8,233 nt of DNA from Caryophanales bacterium (GTDB lineage Bacteria > Bacillota_I > Bacilli_A > RFN20 > CAG-826), in the NCBI GenBank assembly GCA_028723545.1, contig JAQYER010000136.1:1-8233 (forward strand), given 5' to 3'. The notes beneath the pieces were generated by a model. The model saw nothing but the letters and a program-made list of their open reading frames with translations. It made no database searches and was not told the origin of the DNA. Below, in pieces: positions 1-5,240 of the stretch (its first letter is position 1; every line of letters starts with the position of its first letter). The position numbers were made by a program, and so were the translations under genes.

Positions 1-1
1 A

Positions 2-643
2 ATTAAAATTCACGAATACCTAATTGACAAAGGAGCGGATGAAGAAACTCTTTTGGAATGGGATTCAAGCTCTGTTTATTTAGCAATGGAAATTATGGAA
101 TATGCCCATAGAAATCAAAAAAGAGAAAATGGGGAAGACTACGCTGAACACCCATCAAGAGTTTTAGAAAACTATAGAAAACTAGTTGGAATTAAACCTA
201 ATGATTACTTTTGCATCGATAAAGATATGATGGCTGACAATTCGATCCCTTATGATGGTGTTCAAGAAGTTTGTTTGCTCCATGATGTTATCGAAGATAC
301 CGATTTTACAATTGAGGAATTAAGAGAAATTTATACTGAATGCGGCTTTGAGAAATATTTTGATTTATATATCGAAGATGCCTTGAAAAAAATTACTCAC
401 GACAAATCAATGGATTATGGAGAATATATTCATATTTGCCTTAAAAATCCTATTTCTGCAATTGTTAAAATGATGGATTTACAAGACAATCTTCGCGTTA
501 TCGATTTAATTAACTTAAATGAAGACAAATACAATAGAGCACAGAAATATTTATCTTGGATTCTCGTTATAAATGATAAATATCATTTTCTTGAAAATGC
601 AAACAAATATAGAAATGAGTATTTAAATGAAGATAATTTGTGA
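2..643 (+). CDS. RelA/SpoT-type HD-domain (p)ppGpp hydrolase-like protein, 5' partial
   Basis: The frame is open to the left edge, so the gene starts outside the window; 213 residues are visible, numbered here from position 2. A TTG at 53 could be read as a start, but it has no suitably spaced ribosome binding site and the reading continues upstream, so I treat the gene as 5' truncated by the window. The product resembles the hydrolase half of RelA/SpoT proteins: AHRNQKRENG (35-44), a conserved HP (H50), LLHDVIEDT (92-100) and KMMDLQDNLR (156-165). By family knowledge H50, H94, D95 and D159 would be the metal ligands. No synthetase or TGS domain follows, so this is a stand-alone hydrolase of the SAH/Mesh1 kind, expected to be cytosolic and to remove the 3'-pyrophosphate of (p)ppGpp or a related nucleotide. 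H50 to H94 is longer than the usual 24 or so residues, so the substrate may differ. The stop is TGA followed directly by TAG. Confidence 0.75.
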   Translation: MKIHEYLIDKGADEETLLEWDSSSVYLAMEIMEYAHRNQKRENGEDYAEHPSRVLENYRKLVGIKPNDYFCIDKDMMADNSIPYDGVQEVCLLHDVIEDTDFTIEELREIYTECGFEKYFDLYIEDALKKITHDKSMDYGEYIHICLKNPISAIVKMMDLQDNLRVIDLINLNEDKYNRAQKYLSWILVINDKYHFLENANKYRNEYLNEDNL

Positions 644-810
644 TAGAAGATTCAAAAAAACATAAGCGTTTAAGTGAAGGCATACTAATGAACTTTCCAT
701 TGTTGGGAGAAGATTACAAAGAATTATTTGCAGAAGACGACAATCAGTTGTTCTCTATTTTTAAAGCAAAGAAAAAGAAGAATGGTTTCCAGGCGCTATT
801 ATCATTATAA
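640..810 (+). CDS. possible small ORF translationally coupled to the HD gene (56 aa)
   Basis: A GTG at 640 shares the GTGA overlap with the stop of the HD gene, a classic arrangement for translational coupling. The frame runs 56 codons to TAA at 808-810. An internal ATG at 688, with GAAGG about 8 nt upstream, would give a 40-residue version. The product is charged, with EDSKKHKR near the start, an acidic LFAEDDNQLF stretch and a basic KAKKKK stretch near the end. It has no membrane segment and I do not recognise it. It could be a real small partner of the HD protein, the remnant of a longer gene, or chance; codon use looks plausible but the length is too short to decide. Confidence 0.35.
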   Translation: MIEDSKKHKRLSEGILMNFPLLGEDYKELFAEDDNQLFSIFKAKKKKNGFQALLSL

Positions 811-897
811 GAACTATCAATTCTGTGGAATAAGATTAACTAATATTGGTGAAATATATTTCCCTTAATTGGCAAAAATTACATTTTTTAATAATTT

Positions 898-954
898 AAA
901 AAGTTTCCAAGTAAAATATCAAAAAGTTTCCGAGTAAAATAACAAAAAGTTTCC
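898..954. repeat. tandem direct repeats, about 23-bp period, 2.5 copies
   Basis: Units at 898-920, 921-943 and a partial one at 944-954 each begin AAAAAGTTTCC. The first two continue with (A/G)AGTAAAATA(T/A)(A/C)C-type sequence and match at all but a few positions; the third diverges after TTTCCG. There is no spacer between units. Head-to-tail repeats of this period resemble iterons or a multi-site protein binding region, but only two and a half copies are present and no replication gene is in the window. They could also be the end repeats of a lost mobile element. Confidence 0.75.
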
Positions 955-1054
955 GAATTTCTTGAAATATCTTATATTCAATTTATATAAAATAAATTGT
1001 CAAAAAGATTAAATGGCATTATAGAAATAATACAAACATCAAATATAAAATAAT

Positions 1055-1108
1055 AAATAAAAAGAATTCCCACTAGGCGGTAGTCATTAGCTGCCACGGG
1101 TGAATTCT
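1055..1108 (-). terminator. long hairpin with T-run on the minus strand
   Basis: AGAATTC (1063-1069) pairs with GAATTCT (1102-1108). Inside, CC pairs with GG and GGCGGT (1076-1081) pairs with GCTGCC (1090-1095) using two G-T wobbles, around an 8-nt loop. Read on the minus strand, the stem is followed by CTTTTTATTTATTA, the form of an intrinsic terminator. No minus-strand gene ends here, so it would terminate an antisense transcript or a lost gene. Alternatively it is the palindromic end of a mobile element. Confidence 0.45.
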
Positions 1109-1126
1109 ATTACTATATAATCATAA

Positions 1127-1155
1127 TTTAAATTAAAAATCAATTTTGCTATAAT
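1127..1155 (+). promoter_or_regulatory. extended -10 promoter for the structured RNA
   Basis: A perfect extended -10, TGCTATAAT, ends at 1155 (TATAAT 1150-1155). Seventeen bases upstream, TTTAAA (1127-1132) matches the -35 consensus at four of six positions. The expected start is near 1162, exactly where the sequence changes from AT-only to GC-richer and foldable. Confidence 0.65.
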
Positions 1156-1161
1156 ACAATT

Positions 1162-1530
1162 GTTCAAATATTTAGACCACGGGCGGGCTGAGTATCCAGC
1201 GTCTTGTATTGGAAATAAGTGGTAAATGGATATGATGGACTATCACACTATGTGTTAGGGTGTGGTAATAGGGAAAGTATTGCCCAGAATGATATATTTT
1301 TCTAAGATAATTGGCGACCATTAGGACACGGTCTTAGAAGTATAAATATCATCACGCTCCCTACGATTATTATTTAATAATTGAGCATGTGGCCATCACA
1401 AAGATGATGTAACACCGGTAGTTAATTGATTTGCTCGATAACTACCAAAAGGTGTTTTCATTATGGTGATGGCTTTATTTATCTCCTTTTGAAGGCACAT
1501 AATGTCAATTTAGCGAAAGGAGATTTTTAT
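1162..1530 (+). ncRNA. candidate large structured RNA (about 370 nt), class unknown
   Basis: Between a strong promoter and a terminator-like stem lies non-coding sequence clearly richer in G and C than its flanks, a usual mark of functional RNA in AT-rich genomes. Helices seen directly: CTAT+CACAC (1240-1248) with GTGTG (1260-1264) and ATAG (1268-1271); TGATAT (1290-1295) with ATATCA (1346-1351), enclosing TTCTAAGA (1300-1307) with TCTTAGAA (1332-1339); and a long arm in which GCCATCAC (1392-1399), ATGATG (1404-1409), AACACC (1411-1416) and GGTAGTTA (1417-1424) pair in order with GTGATGGC (1466-1473), CATTAT (1459-1464), GGTGTT (1451-1456) and TAACTACC (1439-1446). GAGCA (1383-1387) can pair with TGCTC (1432-1436) in the arm's loop, a possible pseudoknot. 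I find none of the signature sequences of RNase P RNA, tmRNA, SRP RNA, T-box or cobalamin riboswitches. It may be a free RNA or the leader of the DUF4314-like gene. Confidence 0.6.
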
Positions 1531-1532
1531 TT
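1481..1532 (+). terminator. terminator-like stem that also sequesters the downstream RBS
   Basis: ATCTCCTTT (1481-1489) is perfectly complementary to AAAGGAGAT (1516-1524), with a 26-nt loop, and is followed by TTTTTATTT. This is the shape of an intrinsic terminator, although the loop is long. The 3' arm contains the AAAGGAG that serves the ORF at 1533, so the closed stem would also block its translation. Confidence 0.5.
1516..1522 (+). promoter_or_regulatory. Shine-Dalgarno site of the DUF4314-like gene
   Basis: AAAGGAG is a near-perfect ribosome binding site with 10 nt between it and the ATG at 1533. It decides the start of that gene and is wholly within the 3' arm of the 1481-1524 stem. 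Confidence 0.7.
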
Positions 1533-1718
1533 ATGGTAAAAGTTGGCGACAAAATTAAAATCATCTTGATGGTAGGCGAACCACAATATAGTGGAAAAGA
1601 AGGTGTTGTTGAACATATTGATGACATCGGTAAAATTCATGGAAGTTGGGGTGGATGTTCCCTTATTCCTGGAATTGACAAATTTGAAAAAGTGGAGGAA
1701 AAAATAAATAAGAATTAG
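1533..1718 (+). CDS. small DUF4314-like protein (61 aa)
   Basis: The protein begins VKVGDKIKI and continues with GKEGVVEHIDDIGKIHGSW and SLIPGIDKF (43-51). This matches my recollection of DUF4314-type small beta-barrel proteins: an opening KVGDRI strand, a G-x-G-x-V turn, a DDIGQIHVxW strand and a closing L-x-PGxDxF segment. Length, about 60 residues, is normal for the family. It has no signal peptide or membrane segment and should be cytosolic. The family is often met in phages and integrative elements, but its function is not known to me. The ATG at 1533 follows AAAGGAG at proper spacing. It is the only intact gene of the 811-2175 zone; the downstream nuclease is broken. Expression may depend on the structured RNA just upstream, whose final stem includes its ribosome binding site. 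Confidence 0.7.
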   Translation: MVKVGDKIKIILMVGEPQYSGKEGVVEHIDDIGKIHGSWGGCSLIPGIDKFEKVEEKINKN

Positions 1719-1882
1719 CTGCGATGCATTATGAGATTGGACAACATTTATTTGAAAACTATCAACTGATGAATATTGAGATGGTGTTATTTCAAATATC
1801 ACAATCAAGGTTAAAGAAATATATCAACTCTTAAAGGGCTCAGTAAAAGAGGATTGTATCAATTGATACAATTTTATGAAAA

Positions 1883-1932
1883 TTATAAGGACAATCAAAA
1901 AGTGCGAACACTGTCTGCACAATTGAGTTGGA
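1883..1932 (+). repeat. direct repeat copy 1 within the pseudogene
   Basis: This 50-nt segment matches 2028-2077 at 46 of 50 positions, offset by 145 nt. It encodes the KDNQKVRTLSAQLSW motif. The offset is not a multiple of three, so the duplication itself shifts the frame. Confidence 0.85.
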
Positions 1933-2027
1933 TTAATATTTATTGATTTAAGAAGAATAAAAACAATGAAGGAGAAATGATTCTATCTTCGACTTTGTTT
2001 AAATAATAATTACACTAAAAAAAGAAC

Positions 2028-2077
2028 TTATAAAGACAATCAAAAAGTGCGACCACTGGCCGCACAATTGAGTTGGA
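2028..2077 (+). repeat. direct repeat copy 2 within the pseudogene
   Basis: Second copy of the 50-nt segment. Substitutions change T-L-S-A to P-L-A-A in the encoded motif, and the sequence after it (RNNILI) differs from that after copy 1 (INIY). This fits either an old tandem duplication or recombination between two related genes. Confidence 0.85.
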
Positions 2078-2175
2078 GAAACAACATTCTTATAAAGTCT
2101 TTAATAAAAATGAATATATATAAATATTAAAAATAAATTTAAACAACGATTTAATATTAATTTATTGGTCAAATA

Positions 2176-3582
2176 CTAATGTTGTTTATGAAACAATATT
2201 TTTGCTGATTGATTTTTTAAATAAATTGCTAATTTAAAGAACAATACTTGAATGAAATATAATAAGTAGCATAATGCGGTAAATACAACATATATAAACA
2301 ATAAATAAACAATGTATAAATCAACATTAAATATTTTAATATGGCCAATCATTAAATCTTTATAAAATGGTAATACATCTTTTACTGGACAGTCTAATAA
2401 ATAGAAATAATTAACACTATTAATGATAGTGGAACCAAAATTAGGCACTAAAACACCATTAATAAATACATTTAAGAAAAGCATTGAAAAATAATAAATG
2501 CTAAACCAAATAAAATAAGATTTGGTCAATTGTTTGATATTTGGAATTTTAAATATTTTAAATGAAATAAATAATAATGGAATAATAAATACCCATAAAT
2601 GTTCGATTAAATAATGAATAATCCAATATTTAAAAATTGGTCCGGTTTCAGACAAAGTTATAATAGCGATTAACGCTCCAACAGGGTTAGCGACAAACAG
2701 AAAATTAAATAAAGATTGTTTTTTGCAAACCATGATAATAACAAATAAATAAGACGCTAAATTACATAATTGGAAAGGTAATCTCCATAAAGTTAAACCA
2801 ACTTTAAAGCATGAATTGAAATGGAAAAATAAATATAAAATTAAGACTGTTAAAATTGATTCGCGAATTGAAATATCTTCATTTTGGAAACAAAAATAAA
2901 ATAAGCAATATATTAAGGCGATTGAAACAATCCACATAATATGGGTAGTGTTCATAAATTTGATTTGAATTTCGCTTTGACCAAAAAGTGATGGGTAAAA
3001 TAAAAATGGGATACATGTCAATAAAGAGAATATGCCCAATTTAACTAAAACTGCATAATCGTGTTTTTGTTCAATTTTAAGTTCATCTTTATTATAAAAT
3101 AATAAAGTTATAGGTATTAATAAAGATGATAACATTTCTAAATATAAAATAATGATTGTTAAAACATTTGGAAAACGGAACGCTAAAACGTGTTCATAAT
3201 TTAAAAAATAAGAAAGTGAATTATCAAAAAATAATGATGATATAAATACAAGAGGTAAACAAATATAAGCACTTAAAATTTTATTAAATTTGTTATTGTT
3301 AATCGCAAGATTTAAGAAGATGATTTGTGAAAACATCATTACCCAACGAATAAATGATTCTTTAATATCGGTGTTATTAGAATAAACGCCATATAATTCA
3401 CCATCATTAATCACATATATAAAAGAGTCATGCATGAAGCATTTAACAAACATTGATGTGAATAATATTCCTTCTAAAACATAAAAGATAATTTTAAAAT
3501 TAATGTTCGTTTTCTTTTTTAAAAGGCAAAATACGCCAAACACAATTAATAAAATTAAATATAAAATAGATGAATAGATCAT
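2176..3582 (-). CDS. YwaF/TMEM164-like integral membrane protein (468 aa)
   Basis: A very hydrophobic protein with roughly ten to twelve predicted transmembrane segments, beginning with IYSSILYLILLIVFGVF at the N-terminus. The central part carries marks of the YwaF/TMEM164 family: LPFQLCNLA (268-276, Cys273), NPVGALIAI (299-307), H323 and H328 in the helix near IIHYLIEHLW, and NSVNYFYLLDCP (388-399). Human TMEM164 is reported as a lipid acyltransferase; bacterial members are mostly uncharacterised, so an acyl-transfer role is only an inference here. At 468 residues it is about twice the usual YwaF length, with an extra N-terminal block of membrane segments (about residues 1-235). The ATG at 3582 has no clear Shine-Dalgarno sequence. 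It is transcribed divergently from tcdA across a 97-bp AT-rich gap and its job is not suggested by its neighbours. Confidence 0.65.
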   Translation of the reverse strand: MIYSSILYLILLIVFGVFCLLKKKTNINFKIIFYVLEGILFTSMFVKCFMHDSFIYVINDGELYGVYSNNTDIKESFIRWVMMFSQIIFLNLAINNNKFNKILSAYICLPLVFISSLFFDNSLSYFLNYEHVLAFRFPNVLTIIILYLEMLSSLLIPITLLFYNKDELKIEQKHDYAVLVKLGIFSLLTCIPFLFYPSLFGQSEIQIKFMNTTHIMWIVSIALIYCLFYFCFQNEDISIRESILTVLILYLFFHFNSCFKVGLTLWRLPFQLCNLASYLFVIIMVCKKQSLFNFLFVANPVGALIAIITLSETGPIFKYWIIHYLIEHLWVFIIPLLFISFKIFKIPNIKQLTKSYFIWFSIYYFSMLFLNVFINGVLVPNFGSTIINSVNYFYLLDCPVKDVLPFYKDLMIGHIKIFNVDLYIVYLLFIYVVFTALCYLLYFIQVLFFKLAIYLKNQSAKILFHKQH

Positions 3583-3679
3583 ACGGGAATTATTTTATAT
3601 TATTAATGTTTATTATTAAAGTTATAATTATTTGTTTATTTTATTGATTTAATTAAATTAATATTTAAAAATATTCACT

Positions 3680-4387
3680 ATGGAAGAACAATTTGAAAGA
3701 ACATCTCTTTTATATGGTAAAGAAAACATCGACAAACTTAAAAATAAACATGTCGCAATTTTTGGTGTTGGTGGTGTTGGTGGATATGTTGTTGAATCAT
3801 TAATTCGTTCAGGAATTGGACATATTTCTATATTTGATAATGACGTTGTTTCAATAACAAATATTAACCGTCAAATTATCGCTCTTTATTCAACTATTGG
3901 ACAATATAAAGTCGATGTATTAAAAAAACGAATTTTGGATATTAATCCTAATTGTGTAGTCCGTGCATATAAAATGTTTGTTGATGAAAACAACATTAAC
4001 GATATTGACTTTTCTCAATTTGATTATGTTGTCGACGCGATTGACACTGTTAAATCTAAAATTGCTATTATAAAGAAATGTCATGATGAAAATATCAAAA
4101 TATTATCTTCGATGGGAGCAGGAAATAAAAATAATCCAATGGGGTTTATTATTTCTGATATTAACCAAACTGAATATGATCCACTTGCCAAAGCGATAAG
4201 ACAAAAATTAAGAAAAATTAATATAAAACATTTAAAAGTGTGCTATTCAAAGGAAACGCCATTAAAAATAATTAATAATGATAATAACAACAACAAAAAA
4301 ATTGTTCCTGGTTCAAATGCTTTTGTGCCATCTTCTTGTGGGCTTTTAATTGCTAAGACTGTCTTTTTTGATTTAATGGAAGAATAA
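3680..4387 (+). CDS. tcdA: tRNA threonylcarbamoyladenosine dehydratase (ThiF/E1-like)
   Basis: TcdA uses ATP to cyclise t6A37 of ANN-decoding tRNAs to ct6A. The 235-residue protein has the E1-like fold marks in order: an N-terminal F-E-R-T-x-x-L-x-G segment (5-13), the nucleotide-binding GVGGVGG (29-35), acidic D53/D55, the NINRQ motif (61-65), VDAIDT (118-123), SSMGAGNK (143-150), DPLAKAIRQKLRK (167-179), VCYSKETP (187-194) and PGSNAFVPSSCG (210-221). The usual C-terminal hydrophobic region is short, so this is a compact member. Between the YSKE motif and PGS there is an Asn-rich stretch, NNDNNNNKK (199-207), encoded by AAT/AAC-type codons, which looks like a slippage insertion in a surface loop. 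The ATG at 3680 has no clear ribosome binding site. The stop is two bases before the next gene's ATG, so the two form an operon. Confidence 0.88.
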   Translation: MEEQFERTSLLYGKENIDKLKNKHVAIFGVGGVGGYVVESLIRSGIGHISIFDNDVVSITNINRQIIALYSTIGQYKVDVLKKRILDINPNCVVRAYKMFVDENNINDIDFSQFDYVVDAIDTVKSKIAIIKKCHDENIKILSSMGAGNKNNPMGFIISDINQTEYDPLAKAIRQKLRKINIKHLKVCYSKETPLKIINNDNNNNKKIVPGSNAFVPSSCGLLIAKTVFFDLMEE

Positions 4388-4389
4388 TT

Positions 4390-5202
4390 ATGAATTATTT
4401 TGATAATTATGAAAAATCATTATTAACAACATATAAAGAAACGATATATGACAAATTTGTTTTAGCAATTAATAAATATCAATTAATCCAAGAAAATGAT
4501 CGTATTTGCGTTTGCATTAGTGGCGGGAAAGATTCGATGATTCTCGCTAAAATATTTATGTATTATCAAAAGCATAGTCCAATTCATTTTGATGTTGAAT
4601 ATTTAGTGATGAATCCTGGATACAATAAATTAAATTTAGAATTGATAATTCATAATTTAAATTTATTAAAAATTCCGGCAACAATTAAAAATACGGATAT
4701 TTTTGAAATAGCGAATATGCAAGATAAATCACCATGTTTTTTATGTGCGAAAATGCGTCGAGGTGCTTTATACAATTTAGCGAAATCATTAAACTGCAAT
4801 AAAATTGCTTTAGGCCATCATTTCGATGATGTTAACGAAACAATATTAATGAATATGTTAAATTCTGGTTCATATCAAACAATGCTTCCAAAACTAAAAA
4901 GCACAAATAACATTGGGATGGAAGTAATTAGGCCATTATATTTAATCAAAGAAAAAGACATAATTTCTTATAAAGATGAGAACAATTTACATTTTATCCA
5001 ATGTGCATGTAAATTCACTGAAGAAGCATTTAATGATGAAATCTCATCTAAAAGAAAACAAACGAAAAAATTAATTGAATTATTAAAAGATTATTATCAA
5101 GATGATATCGATAAACATATATTTGAAAGCGCGAATAACGTTAATCTTGATGGTATAACAGGGTATCACTTAAATAATGTTTATTACAAAAACAAAAAAT
5201 AA
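4390..5202 (+). CDS. TtcA-like PP-loop ATPase, probable tRNA thiolation enzyme (270 aa)
   Basis: The protein has an N-type ATP pyrophosphatase PP-loop, SGGKDS (44-49), a CxxC pair (C116, C119) in PCFLCAKMRRGALY, then LGHHFDD (141-147) and NETILMNML (149-157), and a later Cys pair (C205, C207) after IRPLYLIKEKDI. This is the pattern of the TtcA/TtuA superfamily, where three cysteines hold a 4Fe-4S cluster that passes sulfur to an adenylated tRNA base. TtcA makes 2-thiocytidine at position 32; the exact target here cannot be read from sequence. The third ligand would be C205 or C207. The length fits TtcA-type enzymes. It starts 2 nt after tcdA with GGAAG upstream inside the tcdA end, so it is co-transcribed and possibly translationally coupled. 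Both genes act near the tRNA anticodon loop. A terminator follows at once. Confidence 0.8.
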   Translation: MNYFDNYEKSLLTTYKETIYDKFVLAINKYQLIQENDRICVCISGGKDSMILAKIFMYYQKHSPIHFDVEYLVMNPGYNKLNLELIIHNLNLLKIPATIKNTDIFEIANMQDKSPCFLCAKMRRGALYNLAKSLNCNKIALGHHFDDVNETILMNMLNSGSYQTMLPKLKSTNNIGMEVIRPLYLIKEKDIISYKDENNLHFIQCACKFTEEAFNDEISSKRKQTKKLIELLKDYYQDDIDKHIFESANNVNLDGITGYHLNNVYYKNKK

Positions 5203-5224
5203 TCGCCACAAAGCGATCATTTTT
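5194..5224. terminator. bidirectional intrinsic terminator between convergent genes
   Basis: ATCGC (5202-5206) pairs with GCGAT (5213-5217) around CACAAA. On the plus strand it is followed by CATTTTT; on the minus strand the stem is followed by TATTTTTTG from the A-run at 5194-5199. It lies just past the stops of the PP-loop gene (plus) and the TetR gene (minus) and can serve both. The first stem base overlaps the last base of the plus-strand stop codon. Confidence 0.75.
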
Positions 5225-5240
5225 ATAAATAAAAATATAT

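Larger units (their letters stand above)
811..1126. other. gene-free AT-rich stretch with direct repeats and a hairpin
   Basis: I see no credible coding sequence here on either strand. The stretch holds the 23-bp-spaced direct repeats at 898-954 and the long hairpin at 1063-1108, which are listed separately. The rest is A/T-dominated sequence without a recognisable tRNA, terminator for the preceding gene, or conserved protein fragment. Confidence 0.6.
1724..2130 (+). pseudogene. decayed DUF1016/YhcG-type (PDDEXK) nuclease N-terminal region with internal duplication
   Basis: Pieces of one protein family appear in order but in shifting frames. Frame from 1724: HYEIGQHLFENYQ then degenerate sequence to TAA at 1832. 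Frame from 1836: GLSKRGLYQLIQFYENY and KVRTLSAQLSW, ending in TGA at 1944. Frame near 1981: FYLRLCLNNNYTKKR, continuing into a second KDNQKVRPLAAQLSW and stopping at 2130. The order YxxIG, FSxRxLxxMxxFY, KVxxLSxQLSW, FY-x(4-6)-NN-xxxREL is that of the DUF1016 N-terminal domain seen in YhcG-type proteins. At least two frameshifts, no start region, no C-terminal nuclease domain and a repeated segment show it is dead. The assignment rests on remembered family motifs; the broken state is seen directly. Confidence 0.7.

Noticed and set aside
53..643. HD gene starting at TTG 53
   Set aside because: The frame stays open to the window edge; the nearest AAAGGAG is about 17 nt away, too far to serve this TTG, so the gene is better seen as 5' partial.
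641..646. TGA read as Trp (Mycoplasma code), with TAG as the true stop of the HD gene
   Set aside because: All intact genes use TGG for Trp and none contains an in-frame TGA, which is not expected of a code-4 AT-rich genome.
898..954. CRISPR array
   Set aside because: The repeats abut with no spacers and number only two and a half.
1162..1530. RNase P RNA, tmRNA or SRP RNA
   Set aside because: The length fits the first two, but the conserved GAGGAAAGTCC, the tRNA-like CCA end with TTCGA, and the SRP GGAAG/AGCAG loops are not found.
1527..1808. Minus-strand open frame of 93 codons
   Set aside because: It is antisense to the DUF4314-like gene and the nuclease remnant, resembles no family and has no ribosome site.
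1889..1932. Hairpin GTGCG...CGCAC in the repeated segment as an RNA element
   Set aside because: The stem is only five pairs and is weaker in copy 1; coding of the conserved KVRxLxAQLSW motif explains the repeat better.
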